This document shows positions 35,000-44,532 of a stretch of 64,000 bases of DNA, one piece after another (positions within the stretch are counted from its first letter, which is position 1; each line of letters starts with the position of its first letter). The notes under the pieces are model-generated. The model did no database searches and was not told the DNA's origin. It saw only the letters and a list, made by a program, of their open reading frames with translations. Both the position numbers and the translations under genes were made by a program. Source of the DNA: Pseudomonas entomophila (GTDB lineage Bacteria > Pseudomonadota > Gammaproteobacteria > Pseudomonadales > Pseudomonadaceae); NCBI RefSeq assembly GCF_018417595.1, contig NZ_CP070982.1, forward strand, positions 5,879,001 through 5,943,000, written 5' to 3'.

Positions 35000-35866
35000 T
35001 CAGTCGTCGGTAGCCTTGATCGACTTGGGCGACAAACGCAGGCTGCGCAAACTGCGCTTCACGCTCTTGAGGTGGTTGACCAGGCTCGGCCCGCGGGCCA
35101 TGGCCACGCCCATGGCCAGCACGTCGATCACCACCAGGTGGGCGATACGCGAGGTCAACGGTGTATAGATCTCGGTGTCTTCGTGAACGTCGATGGCCAG
35201 GTTGACGGTCGACAGCTCCGCCAGCGGCGTCTGGCTCGGGCACAGGGTGATCAGGTTGGCGCCGCTCTCGCGTACCAGGTTGGCGGTGATCAGCAGGTCC
35301 TTGGAACGCCCCGACTGCGAAATGCACACCGCCACATCACCAGGTTTCAAGGTGACCGCCGACATCGCCTGCATGTGCGGGTCGGAATAGGCGGCGGCGC
35401 TGAGCAGCAGGCGGAAGAACTTGTGCTGGGCGTCGGCCGCGACCGCGCCCGATGCGCCAAACCCATAGAACTCCACGCGCTGGGCCTGGGCCATGGCCGT
35501 CACCGCCTGCTGCAGCGCCTGCGGGTCGAGGTGCTCGCGCACCTCCATCAGCGTGTGCAGGGTGGTGTCGAAGATCTTCAGGCTGTAGTCGGCGACCGAA
35601 TCGTCTTCATGGATGGCGAACTGGCCGAAACTGGCGCCCGCGGCCAGGCTCTGCGCCAGCTTGAGCTTGAGGTCCTGGAAGCCCGAGCAGCCGATCGCCC
35701 GGCAGAAACGCACGATGGTCGGCTCGCTGATGCCCACACTGTGCGCCAGGTCGGCCATGGAGCTGTGCATGACGGCAGCCGGATCGAGCAGCACGTGGTC
35801 GGCCACTTTGAGTTCCGATTTGCGCAGCAGGTGGCGCGATTGGGCAATATGTTGCAACAGATTCAC
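35000..35866 (-). CDS. hexR: HexR, RpiR-family repressor of glucose catabolism
   Basis: A 288-residue repressor with an N-terminal RpiR helix-turn-helix (residues about 1-77: SELKVADHVLLDPAAVMHSS, SEPTIVRFCRAIGCSGFQDL) and a SIS sugar-phosphate domain (about 120-260: VEFYGFGASGAVAADAQHKF, AVCISQSGRSKDLLITANLV). In P. putida HexR senses the Entner-Doudoroff intermediate KDPG and represses zwf, edd, gap and others. It is divergent from zwf across a gap holding a HexR-box palindrome. Confidence 0.94.
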   Translation of the reverse strand: MNLLQHIAQSRHLLRKSELKVADHVLLDPAAVMHSSMADLAHSVGISEPTIVRFCRAIGCSGFQDLKLKLAQSLAAGASFGQFAIHEDDSVADYSLKIFDTTLHTLMEVREHLDPQALQQAVTAMAQAQRVEFYGFGASGAVAADAQHKFFRLLLSAAAYSDPHMQAMSAVTLKPGDVAVCISQSGRSKDLLITANLVRESGANLITLCPSQTPLAELSTVNLAIDVHEDTEIYTPLTSRIAHLVVIDVLAMGVAMARGPSLVNHLKSVKRSLRSLRLSPKSIKATDD

Positions 35867-35910
35867 GGGCTGGACTCGGTTATGATCGGCTGGCCGGGAT
35901 GTAGCTTTCT

Positions 35911-35925
35911 TGTAGTTATACTACA
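35911..35925. promoter_or_regulatory. HexR operator
   Basis: TGTAGT-TAT-ACTACA is a perfect 6-bp-arm palindrome matching the gammaproteobacterial HexR pattern TGTARTnnnAYTACA. It lies between the divergent hexR and zwf starts and could control both. Confidence 0.85.
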
Positions 35926-35969
35926 TGCTTGCCAACCCGCCCAGCTAAACGAACGTGGAGTGTGGTGGT

Positions 35970-37412
35970 TTGACTATTCCTTGCGACATCCTGGTTTTCG
36001 GCGGCACTGGCGATCTTGCCCTGCACAAGCTGCTGCCGGCGCTCTACCACCTGTATCGCGAGGCCCGCCTGCACAATGCCGTGCGGATCATCTCCCTTGC
36101 CCGGCGGCCATTGCCACGCAACGACTATGTCAAGCTCGCCGAGCGCCACTGCCGGGCGCAGATCGCCCGCCAGGACTTCGACGAGGACGTCTGGCAGCGC
36201 TTCTCGGCACGCCTGGACTACTTCCCCATGGACGCCGCGCAAAGCGCCGACTTCGGCCGCCTGGCCCGCTACCTCGGTGAGCCCGGTGGGCTGACGCGCA
36301 TCTACTACCTGGCCACCGCGCCCAAACTGTTCGTACCCATCGCCAACCACCTGCGTATCGCCGGGCTGGCCGACAGCGAGGCGCGCATCGTCCTGGAAAA
36401 GCCCATCGGCCATTCGCTGGAGTCGGCTACCGCGATCAACGAGGCCATCGGCAACGTGTTCGACGAGTCCCAGGTGTTCCGCATCGACCACTACCTGGGT
36501 AAGGAGACGGTGCAGAACCTGATGGCGCTGCGCTTCGCCAATGCCTTGCTGGAGCCTGTGTGGCGCAACAGCCAGGTCGACCATGTGCAGATCAGCGTCT
36601 GCGAGACGCTCGGGGTCGAAAACCGCGGCGCCTATTACGACCGTGCCGGGGCCACCCGCGACATGCTGCAGAACCACCTGCTGCAGCTGCTGTGCCTGGT
36701 GGCCATGGAGCCGCCCGCGCAGTTCGAGGCCGAGGCCGTGCGCGACGAAAAGGTGAAGATCCTCCGCGCCCTCAAGCCCATCACCGGGCAGGACGTGCAG
36801 GACAAGACCGTGCGCGGCCAGTACGGCGCCGGCAAGATCGGAGGCCAGGAAGTACCGGCCTATTACTTCGAGAAGGATGTGGACAACGACAGCGACACCG
36901 AGACCTTTGTCGCGGTCCAGGCACACATCGACAACTGGCGCTGGGCCGGCGTGCCGTTCTACCTGCGCACCGGCAAGCGCATGGCGCGGCGTTCGTCGCA
37001 GATCGTCATCCAGTTAAAGCCGGTGCCGCACGAGCTGTTCAGCGGCGGGCAGGTCAACCAGTTGCTGATCCAGTTGCAGCCGGACGAGCACATCAGCCTG
37101 CGCATGATGACCAAGAGTCCAGGCAAGGGCATGCGCCTGGCGCCGGTCGAGCTGGACCTCAACCTGGCCCAGGCCTTCGCCCAGACACGCCGTTGGGAAG
37201 CGTATGAACGCCTGCTGCTGGATGTGCTGGAGGGCGACTCGACGCTGTTCATGCGCCGTGACGAGGTGGAGGCGGCCTGGGCCTGGATCGATCCAATACT
37301 GCAGGGCTGGGAAGAGCACTTCCAGGCACCGCGCCCCTACCCGGCCGGAAGCAATGGTCCGGATCAGGCCAACAGCTTGCTAACGCGCGCGGGCCAGGCC
37401 TGGCACCTTTAA
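35970..37412 (+). CDS. zwf: Glucose-6-phosphate 1-dehydrogenase
   Basis: Zwf oxidises glucose-6-phosphate to 6-phosphogluconolactone with NAD(P)+, feeding the Entner-Doudoroff route. I favour the TTG start at 35970 (translated MTIPCDILVFGGTGDLALHK, 480 residues), with GTGGAG ending 9 bases upstream; the GTG at 35955 has no ribosome site. Motifs: the coenzyme loop GGTGDLALHKLLPAL, the active-site RIDHYLGKETVQNLMALRF (catalytic His region near residue 180), and YLRTGKRMARRSSQIVI. No pgl or eda follows, so this is a stand-alone zwf copy next to hexR. Confidence 0.94.
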   Translation: MTIPCDILVFGGTGDLALHKLLPALYHLYREARLHNAVRIISLARRPLPRNDYVKLAERHCRAQIARQDFDEDVWQRFSARLDYFPMDAAQSADFGRLARYLGEPGGLTRIYYLATAPKLFVPIANHLRIAGLADSEARIVLEKPIGHSLESATAINEAIGNVFDESQVFRIDHYLGKETVQNLMALRFANALLEPVWRNSQVDHVQISVCETLGVENRGAYYDRAGATRDMLQNHLLQLLCLVAMEPPAQFEAEAVRDEKVKILRALKPITGQDVQDKTVRGQYGAGKIGGQEVPAYYFEKDVDNDSDTETFVAVQAHIDNWRWAGVPFYLRTGKRMARRSSQIVIQLKPVPHELFSGGQVNQLLIQLQPDEHISLRMMTKSPGKGMRLAPVELDLNLAQAFAQTRRWEAYERLLLDVLEGDSTLFMRRDEVEAAWAWIDPILQGWEEHFQAPRPYPAGSNGPDQANSLLTRAGQAWHL

Positions 37413-37422
37413 GCGCCAGCCA

Positions 37423-37524
37423 GGGGCCGCTGCGCGACCCTTTCGCGGCACAAGGCCGCTCCTACAGAGATTGCGCTGTACTGTAGAGCGGCCTTGTGCC
37501 GCGAAAGGGCTGCGACGCAGCCCC
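37423..37524. repeat. REP palindrome pair with long arms
   Basis: Inverted copies containing CCTTTCGCGGCACAAGGCCG and its complement, between convergent zwf and the GGDEF-EAL gene. Confidence 0.9.
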
Positions 37525-37539
37525 ATCACCCGATCTGTA

Positions 37540-40416
37540 CTAGTGGAACAAATCGGCGGTCGAACGTCGCAGCAACGCCTGGAACGACACCGCATCTACC
37601 GGCCGACTGATCAGATAGCCCTGCACTTCGTCACAGCCATGCTCACGCAGGAACTGCAACTGCTCGCGCGTCTCCACCCCCTCCGCGACCACCTTGAGCT
37701 GCAGGCTCTTGGCCATGGCAATGATCGCCCGGGTAATCGCCGCGTCCTGGCTACCCTCGAGCAAACCACGGATGAAGGCCTGGTCGATCTTCACGTAATC
37801 CACCGGGAAGCGTTTGAGATAGCTCAGTGACGAGTAGCCAGTACCAAAATCGTCGATGGCCAGCTTCACGCCCAATGCATGCAACTGCTCGAAGGTGGCG
37901 ATGATGTGCTCCACGCTGTCCAGCAACTGGCTTTCGGTCAATTCAAGCTCCAGCAGGTGCGGCGCCAAACCTGACTCCTGCAGGACCTGGCGCACCAGGC
38001 TGACCAGTTTGCCCTGGCGCAACTGGTACACCGACAGGTTGACCGAGACCCGCACCTCCAGCCCCTGGCGCAACCATTCGCAGGCCTGCCAACACGCCTG
38101 GCGCAGGACGAACTCGCCCATCGGCGCAATTAGCCCGGTCTCCTCAGCCAGCCCGATGAACTCGCCGGGCGGCACCATGCCCCATTCCGGATGCTGCCAG
38201 CGCACCAGCGCCTCGGCCGCATGCAGTTGCCCTGTGCGCAGGCACAGCTTGGGCTGGTAGTACACCAGCAGCTGGCCTTCATCGATGGCCTTGCGCAGCT
38301 GGTTCTCCAGTTGCAGGCGCTCAAGGGTGCTGGCGCGAAGGCTCTCGGTATAGAACTGGAAGTTGTCGCCCCCCAGGTGCTTGGCGTGCTGTTTGGCCAT
38401 GTCGGCCTGGCTGACCAACGCATTGATGTCGAAGGTGGCGTCCGCCAGCACGCTGATGCCCACCGATGCGCTGACCACCAGCTCATGGTCCCCCAGCCGC
38501 TGCGGCACTCGCAGCTTGTCCAGCAGGCGCGTGGTCACCCGCACCAGGCTCGACAGGTTGGTGTAGCCATCGAACAGGATGGCGAACTCGTCACCCGACA
38601 GGCGTGCCACGGTGTCGGCTTCCGGCACCGCGTTGGCGATGCGTTGCGCCATCCTCTTCAACAGCTCGTCAGCCAACTCGTGACCGAGGCTTTCGTTGAG
38701 CAGCTTGAAGCGGTCGAGGTCGACGTGCAGCAAGGCCAGGCTGCGCCCGTTCAGGCGCAGGCGCTGGGCGGCATCGTGCAAGCGCAGGCGGAACAGGGCA
38801 CGGTTGGCAAGCCCGGTGAGATCGTCGTAGTGGGCCAGGTAGCGCAGGCGCTCTTCCGATTCACGGCGCGCCGACAGGTCGGTGAAGAAGCCGACGATGT
38901 TGACGATCCTGCCCCGTGCATCACGCACGCTGTTGAGCTGCAACCATTGCGGGTAGAGCTCGCCGTTCTTGCGCGCCTCGACCAACTCGCCCTGCCAGCC
39001 GCCGTGCTGTTCAAGCGCCTGGTCGATGGCCTGGCTGTGCCGGCGTGCGTCACGGCTGCAGGGCAGCTCCAGGGCGTTACGGGCAATCAGTTCGGCACGG
39101 CCATAGCCGGTGACGTCGCAAAACGCCTGGTTGACCGCCAGCAACTGGTAATCGGCCCCCAGGATGGCGATGCCTTCGCTGGCCGCCTCGAACACCGTGG
39201 CGGCCAGGCGCTGCTGTTCTTCCTGTTCCTTGCGGGCAGTAATATCGCGTCGAGTCCCCAACATTCGTGTCACCTTGCCGTCCGGGGAACGCTCCACCGC
39301 CCTTCCGCGGTCCTCGATCCAGCACCAATGGCCCTGAACGTGACGTATGCGGTACTCGACCCGGTAGTCTTCGGTACGGCCTTTCAGGTGCTCGACCAGT
39401 GTTCGCCGCAGTAGCGGCACGTCGTCTGGGTGCAGGCGCGGCTTGAGATCGGCGCGCACCGAACGCACCTGGTCGGAGTCCAGGCCAAACAACGTCTGCA
39501 GCTGAGTGTGGTGGACTTCGTCGGTCTGCAGGTTCCAGTCCCACAAGCCCAGCTCACTCGCCTCGAGTGCCAATGCCAGGCGTTCTTCGCTCTTGCTCAG
39601 CGCCTGGTTGGCCAGGTCCAGTTCATGGCTGCGCTGCGCCACGCGCAACTCCAGGCCCGCCTGGGCCAGGCGCAGTTCTTCTTCGGCTTGACGGCGCTGG
39701 CGGACTTCAGCGCTGAGCTGATGATTGAGGTCCTCGCCATGGCGCTGGGCACTTTGCAGGTGCTCGATCAGCGCCTGGTTCTGGAAGCGGCGCAGCAGGC
39801 CGCGTTCGATCAGTCGGTTGACCTGCCAGGCCACCACCATCAGCGCCCCCAGCAGGATCAGCCCGAGCCAGCCCCAGCCCCGCTGGTGACCCGTGTCATA
39901 GACGAACAGGAAAACGATCGGCGGCAGCAGGCAGGGCAAGGCGAAACTGAGGAATGCCGGCAGGCTCACGGCGTAGGCGACACTGGCCGACAACGCCGCC
40001 GTCCCCAGCAGGCCGAAGACCCAGGCTTGCTGCACGAAGTTGTCCACAGGCACCAGGGCGATCGCTGCGCTGGCGAGCGTCAACCCGCTGAACGCGGACC
40101 CGCACAGGAACATCCGCCGCCAGGTCGGCCTGGCCTGGCGCCCGGGCGTTGCGGCATCGAAGGCCGCCACCTGGATCACCCGCAAGGCAACCAACGCCAG
40201 CAGCCAGGCCAGCCACACGCCGACCAGCAAGTAGCGCGCAGGGCTCCACAACAGCCAGGCACTCAGCAGGCCGGTGATCAACATGAACAGCGTGGGCAAC
40301 AGGGAGCCTTGGTACAACAGGCGGGTGCGCTCGACCGACAGCTGGGTGGCGAATTGCCTGCGAACGCTCCGTGTCGTCTCCGGCGATGCTCCGATCGCCA
40401 TGCAATCCTGGGTCAT
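37540..40416 (-). CDS. Membrane PAS-PAS-GGDEF-EAL protein (c-di-GMP turnover)
   Basis: A 958-residue inner-membrane signalling protein from ATG 40416 (MTQDCMAIGASPETTR); the frame runs to 40488 and the exact start is uncertain. Six hydrophobic segments fill residues about 35-200, then a coiled coil and two PAS/PAC units (about 290-540; WDWNLQTDEVHHT, AILGADYQLLAVNQAF). The GGDEF domain carries SGDEF in VARLSGDEFAILFDGY. The EAL domain keeps AEALVRWQHPEWG and DDFGTGYSSLSYL, with NLS and YVKIDQAFI, so phosphodiesterase residues look complete. Diguanylate cyclase activity is possible because SGDEF variants can be active. Signal unknown. Confidence 0.92.
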   Translation of the reverse strand: MTQDCMAIGASPETTRSVRRQFATQLSVERTRLLYQGSLLPTLFMLITGLLSAWLLWSPARYLLVGVWLAWLLALVALRVIQVAAFDAATPGRQARPTWRRMFLCGSAFSGLTLASAAIALVPVDNFVQQAWVFGLLGTAALSASVAYAVSLPAFLSFALPCLLPPIVFLFVYDTGHQRGWGWLGLILLGALMVVAWQVNRLIERGLLRRFQNQALIEHLQSAQRHGEDLNHQLSAEVRQRRQAEEELRLAQAGLELRVAQRSHELDLANQALSKSEERLALALEASELGLWDWNLQTDEVHHTQLQTLFGLDSDQVRSVRADLKPRLHPDDVPLLRRTLVEHLKGRTEDYRVEYRIRHVQGHWCWIEDRGRAVERSPDGKVTRMLGTRRDITARKEQEEQQRLAATVFEAASEGIAILGADYQLLAVNQAFCDVTGYGRAELIARNALELPCSRDARRHSQAIDQALEQHGGWQGELVEARKNGELYPQWLQLNSVRDARGRIVNIVGFFTDLSARRESEERLRYLAHYDDLTGLANRALFRLRLHDAAQRLRLNGRSLALLHVDLDRFKLLNESLGHELADELLKRMAQRIANAVPEADTVARLSGDEFAILFDGYTNLSSLVRVTTRLLDKLRVPQRLGDHELVVSASVGISVLADATFDINALVSQADMAKQHAKHLGGDNFQFYTESLRASTLERLQLENQLRKAIDEGQLLVYYQPKLCLRTGQLHAAEALVRWQHPEWGMVPPGEFIGLAEETGLIAPMGEFVLRQACWQACEWLRQGLEVRVSVNLSVYQLRQGKLVSLVRQVLQESGLAPHLLELELTESQLLDSVEHIIATFEQLHALGVKLAIDDFGTGYSSLSYLKRFPVDYVKIDQAFIRGLLEGSQDAAITRAIIAMAKSLQLKVVAEGVETREQLQFLREHGCDEVQGYLISRPVDAVSFQALLRRSTADLFH

Positions 40417-40656
40417 AGGGCTGGATTCTTGTTGTGTTCTTGTTATGGCAGACCGCAAATGTGCAGCGAGCATACACAAGCGCCGCACCGGACCAAACTG
40501 CTCTGCGTCATGATTTCGAAAATGTCTGTCGCGTCGAAGTGCGACCGCTCAACCACGCCGACCCGCCGCCCTTATCGATGAACGGCGGATCGCCGACGAG
40601 ACGAATTGCACCGCAGGCGTTTGCCCCTGCCCCCCACCCGGCCCTAGAATGGCCGG

Positions 40657-42840
40657 ATGCGCAATGATGACCTCTCCCTCCTGCTGAACTCCCTCAACGA
40701 CGCTCAACGCCAGGCCGTGGCGGCCCAGGTCGGGCGGCAACTGGTGCTGGCCGGCGCCGGCTCGGGCAAGACCCGCGTACTGGTGCACCGCATCGCCTGG
40801 CTGATCCAGGTCGTGCAGGCCTCGCCGCATTCGATCCTGTCGGTGACGTTCACTAACAAAGCCGCGGCGGAAATGCGCCACCGCATCGAGCAACTGCTGG
40901 GCATCAACCCGGCCGGCATGTGGGTCGGTACCTTCCACGGCCTGGCCCACCGCCTGTTGCGGGCGCACTGGCAGGAAGCGGGGCTGGCACAGAACTTCCA
41001 GATCCTCGACAGCGACGACCAGCAGCGCCTGATCAAGCGGGTGATCCGCGAAATGGGCCTCGACGAACAGAAATGGCCGGCGCGCCAGGTCCAGTGGTTC
41101 ATCAACGGGCAGAAGGACGAAGGCCTGCGCCCGCGGCATATCCAGGCCAGCGGCGACCTGTTCCTGACCACCATGCGCGACATCTACAGCGCTTACGAGC
41201 AAGCCTGTGAGCGCGCCGGGGTCATCGACTTCTCCGAACTGCTGCTGCGCGCCCTCGACCTGTGGCGCGATCAGCCTGGGCTGCTCGAGCACTACCAGCG
41301 CCGCTTCCGGCACATCCTGGTGGACGAGTTCCAGGATACCAACGCCGTGCAGTACGCCTGGTTGCGCCTGCTGGCCGGCGGCGGCGACAGCCTGATGGCG
41401 GTGGGCGACGACGACCAGTCGATCTACGGCTGGCGCGGCGCCAAGATCGAGAACATCCACCAGTACACCGCCGACTTCCCGGACGCCGAGCTGATCCGCC
41501 TGGAGCAGAACTACCGCTCCACCGGTGGCATCCTCAAGGCCGCCAACGCCCTGATCGCCAACAACAGCGGACGCCTGGGCAAGGAACTGTGGACCGACCT
41601 GGGCGAAGGCGAACCGCTGACGCTCTATGCCGCCTTCAACGAGCACGACGAAGCGCGCTACGTGGTCGAGACCATCGAAAGCCTGATCAAGCAGGGCAAC
41701 GCGCGCAGCGATATCGCCATCCTGTACCGCTCCAACGCCCAGTCGCGGGTTTTGGAAGAGGCCCTGCTGCGCGAGCGCATCCCTTATCGCATCTATGGCG
41801 GCCAGCGCTTCTTCGAGCGCGCCGAGATCAAGAACGCCATGGCCTACCTGCGCCTGCTCGAAGGCCGTGGCAACGACGCCGCGCTGGAGCGGGTGATCAA
41901 TGTTCCGCCGCGCGGTATCGGCGAGAAGACCGTCGAGGCCATTCGCGAGCATGCCCGTCACAGCCAGTCGTCGATGTGGGACGCGATGTGCCAGTTGCTT
42001 GCCGCCAAGGCCCTGAAGGGCCGCGCCGCCAGTGCCCTGGGGGCGTTCATCGAACTGCTCGAGAACCTCGCCGCCAAGGTCCTGGAGATGCCCCTGCACC
42101 TGATGACCCAGACGGTCATCGAGCAGTCCGGCCTGATCATCTACCACCAGGAAGAAAAGGGCGAGAAAGGCCAGGCACGGGTGGAAAACCTTGAGGAACT
42201 GGTCAGCGCCGCGCGCAACTTCGAGACCAGCGACGAAGATGCCGACCTGACGCCGTTGTCGGCATTCCTCGGCCACGCCTCGCTGGAGGCCGGCGACAGC
42301 CAGGCCGACGAGCACGAGGACAGCATCCAGCTGATGACCCTGCACAGCGCCAAGGGCCTGGAATTCCCCTACGTGTTCCTGGTGGGCATGGAGGAAGGGC
42401 TGTTCCCGCACAAGATGAGCCTGGAAGAGCCCGGCCGCCTGGAAGAGGAACGCCGCCTGGCCTATGTCGGCATTACCCGGGCCATGCGTCAGCTGGTCAT
42501 GACCTACGCCGAGACCCGCCGCCTGTATGGCAGCGAGACGTACAACAAGGTGTCACGCTTCGTCCGCGAGATCCCGGCGGGCCTGGTGCAGGAAGTGCGC
42601 CTGTCGAACTCCGTCAGCCGCCCTTTCGGTGGTGCCAAGACGCCTGCCAGCAGCCTGTTCGCCAACGCCAGCATCCCGCAAACCGCCTTCAGCCTCGGCC
42701 AGCGGGTGCAGCACGCGGTGTTCGGCGAGGGCGTGATCCTCAACTTCGAAGGTTCCGGGGCCCAGGCACGGGTGCAGGTGAACTTCTCCGAGGGCAGCAA
42801 GTGGCTGATGCTTGGCTATGCCAAGCTGGAAGCCATCTGA
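40657..42840 (+). CDS. uvrD: DNA helicase II UvrD
   Basis: A superfamily-1 3'-5' helicase for nucleotide excision and mismatch repair, 727 residues, close to E. coli UvrD. Motifs in order: Q-motif LNDAQRQAV, Walker A LAGAGSGKTRV near residue 34, TFTNKAAAEMRHRI (Ia), DEFQDTN (II, Walker B) near 221, GDDDQSIYGWRGA (III), LEQNYRST (IV), TLHSAKGLEFPYVFLVG (V) near 561, and VGITRAM (VI) near 606. The C-terminal VQHAVFGEGVILNFEGSG is the tudor-like UvrD tail that contacts RNA polymerase in the family. Stands alone between promoter regions. Confidence 0.97.
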   Translation: MRNDDLSLLLNSLNDAQRQAVAAQVGRQLVLAGAGSGKTRVLVHRIAWLIQVVQASPHSILSVTFTNKAAAEMRHRIEQLLGINPAGMWVGTFHGLAHRLLRAHWQEAGLAQNFQILDSDDQQRLIKRVIREMGLDEQKWPARQVQWFINGQKDEGLRPRHIQASGDLFLTTMRDIYSAYEQACERAGVIDFSELLLRALDLWRDQPGLLEHYQRRFRHILVDEFQDTNAVQYAWLRLLAGGGDSLMAVGDDDQSIYGWRGAKIENIHQYTADFPDAELIRLEQNYRSTGGILKAANALIANNSGRLGKELWTDLGEGEPLTLYAAFNEHDEARYVVETIESLIKQGNARSDIAILYRSNAQSRVLEEALLRERIPYRIYGGQRFFERAEIKNAMAYLRLLEGRGNDAALERVINVPPRGIGEKTVEAIREHARHSQSSMWDAMCQLLAAKALKGRAASALGAFIELLENLAAKVLEMPLHLMTQTVIEQSGLIIYHQEEKGEKGQARVENLEELVSAARNFETSDEDADLTPLSAFLGHASLEAGDSQADEHEDSIQLMTLHSAKGLEFPYVFLVGMEEGLFPHKMSLEEPGRLEEERRLAYVGITRAMRQLVMTYAETRRLYGSETYNKVSRFVREIPAGLVQEVRLSNSVSRPFGGAKTPASSLFANASIPQTAFSLGQRVQHAVFGEGVILNFEGSGAQARVQVNFSEGSKWLMLGYAKLEAI

Positions 42841-42841
42841 C

Positions 42842-42905
42842 GTAGGAGCCAGCCTTGCTGGTGAAGCAGGCGACGCGGTGGATGGCACCGGCTGCGCCGG
42901 CTCCT
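42842..42905. repeat. Degenerate REP element after uvrD
   Basis: GTAGGAGCCAGCCTTGCTGG ... CCGGCTGCGCCGGCTCCTGC forms an imperfect inverted pair. The remaining bases to 43027 hold no recognised gene. Confidence 0.6.
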
Positions 42906-43027
42906 GCAATAGCGCGCCCCTTCTGATCATCAGGCAAAAGCTCGAAACATCTTGTCGCTGGCCATGTCTGCTGCTTCATGTGCACCATGGCGCGCGTGCA
43001 ATCCACAAAAATGGGAACCCCCAACTT

Positions 43028-43873
43028 ATGCAACGTTTTCTTAGCATCGCTCTGGCGCTCTGCGTCGGCCTGACGCTGAGCCTCGACGCCAACGCCAAGC
43101 GCTTCGGTGGTGGCAAGAGCTCGGGCTCCGCGCCAATCCACCAGACCCGCCAGGCCACCCCGACCACGCCAGCCGCCGCACCGACCGTTCCAGGCCGTGC
43201 GCCAGCCGCCAGCGGCGCTTCGCGTTGGCTGGGCCCGCTGGCCGGCATCGCCGCCGGTGGCCTGCTGGCCTCCATGTTCATGGGCGACGGCTTCGAGGGC
43301 ATGCAGATCCTCGACTTCCTGCTCATGGGCCTGATCGCCTTCCTGGTCTTCCGCTTCATCGCCGCGCGCCGTCGCCAGCAGCAGCCGCAACACGCTGCTG
43401 CTGGTCACGCCCCGTACCAGCGCGAAGCCCAGCCACAGGCCGCTCCACAGCCGATCTTCGGCGGTTCCGCCGCACCGGTCGCCTCGCCTGTGATCAACGC
43501 CCCTGCCTGGTTCAACGAAGCCAGCTTCCTGGCCGCCGCCCGTTCGCACTTCCAGTCGCTGCAGCAGCACTGGGACGCCAACGAGATGGACAAGATCGCC
43601 GAGTTCGTCACCCCGCAGATGCTCGACTTCCTCAAGCGCGAGCGCGCTGAAGAAGGTGAAGGCTTCCAGTCCACCTACATCGACGACCTCGATGTACAGC
43701 TGGAAGGCGTCGACGACCGCGCCGACAAGACCATCGCCACCCTCACCTTCCGTGGCGTGTCGAAGACCTCGCGCTTCGACCAGGGCGAGGTGTTCAACGA
43801 GAGCTGGCACATGGAACGCGCACAGGGCGAAAACCAGCCTTGGCTGCTGGCCGGTATCCGCCAAAACGGTTAA
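43028..43873 (+). CDS. Tim44-like domain membrane protein
   Basis: A 281-residue protein with signal MQRFLSIALALCVGLTLSLD...ANAKRFGGGKSSG, the Arg/Phe/Gly start typical of bacterial Tim44-domain proteins. A Pro/Ala-rich stretch precedes two membrane-embedded segments (WLGPLAGIAAGGLLASMF, LDFLLMGLIAFLVFRFI). The Tim44 domain follows at about 155-281 (FLAAARSHFQSLQQHWDANE; ends ENQPWLLAGIRQNG). Mitochondrial Tim44 is an import tether; the bacterial proteins have no settled role. Followed by a strong terminator. Confidence 0.88.
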   Translation: MQRFLSIALALCVGLTLSLDANAKRFGGGKSSGSAPIHQTRQATPTTPAAAPTVPGRAPAASGASRWLGPLAGIAAGGLLASMFMGDGFEGMQILDFLLMGLIAFLVFRFIAARRRQQQPQHAAAGHAPYQREAQPQAAPQPIFGGSAAPVASPVINAPAWFNEASFLAAARSHFQSLQQHWDANEMDKIAEFVTPQMLDFLKRERAEEGEGFQSTYIDDLDVQLEGVDDRADKTIATLTFRGVSKTSRFDQGEVFNESWHMERAQGENQPWLLAGIRQNG

Positions 43874-43890
43874 CCGTCGCACGTTGCACA

Positions 43891-43919
43891 AAAAACCCCG
43901 GGCCTGTCCCGGGGTTTTT
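43891..43919. terminator. Intrinsic terminator, possibly bidirectional
   Basis: AAAAACCCCGGG and CCCGGGGTTTTT form a 12-bp stem with a CCTGT loop, with an A-run and a T-run on opposite sides. Confidence 0.9.
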
Positions 43920-43986
43920 GCTTTTGCCAGAGCGGCCTACTAGGGTATAACGCGCAGCGTTGTCATAAGGTCAGAGGATGTGAACC

Positions 43987-44394
43987 GTGGAAGAAGTGAT
44001 CGAACAACTCCGTGAAGCCAACGAGCCGGTGCCGGTGCCACTGGAGCTACCGGACGAGGATCAGCTGGTCGAAGTCGAGGAACAGCTGTTCATCAACATT
44101 CCGTTCGTGTTCAAGGAATTCCTGCTGACCGTCAGTGACGTGGTGTATGGCAGCCTGGAGCCGGTGACCGCCACCGACCCGCAATCCCACACCTACCTGC
44201 CAGAAGTGGCAGCCAATGCCTGGGACGCTGGCGTCCCTCGCGATCTCATCCCGATCTGCCAGGACGGCGACGATTACTACTGCGTCGAGGAAGACGGCAC
44301 TGTGGTGCTGTGGTCCGGCGAAGAAGAGATCGTCACCGAAGAAAGCTGGGAGTCGGTGTGGCACTGGGCCCGGGATGTCTGGCTGGAAAGCTGA
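43987..44394 (+). CDS. SMI1/KNR4 family protein
   Basis: A 135-residue strongly acidic cytoplasmic protein from GTG 43987 (AGAGGA upstream). It shows the SMI1/KNR4 pattern: FVFKEFLLTVSDVVYGSLEP near residue 45, the LIPICQDGDDYYCVEEDGTV core (residues about 80-105) and the tail WESVWHWARDVWLES. SukH-type family members are often immunity proteins against toxins, but in this genomic place, between conserved housekeeping genes and with no toxin gene next to it, a housekeeping role is more likely. Function unknown. Confidence 0.82.
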   Translation: MEEVIEQLREANEPVPVPLELPDEDQLVEVEEQLFINIPFVFKEFLLTVSDVVYGSLEPVTATDPQSHTYLPEVAANAWDAGVPRDLIPICQDGDDYYCVEEDGTVVLWSGEEEIVTEESWESVWHWARDVWLES

Positions 44395-44532
44395 ATGAGA
44401 AATATCCGCACAAAATAATGGCTCTTAGCTATCAAGCCTCGTAGAATCGCCAGGCTCTCTGCGCCTGGCGACATCGCTACCGCTCCATCCCCTCGGACGA
44501 CGATGAAGTCTCGCGCAGAAGGCGTTGCTCGC

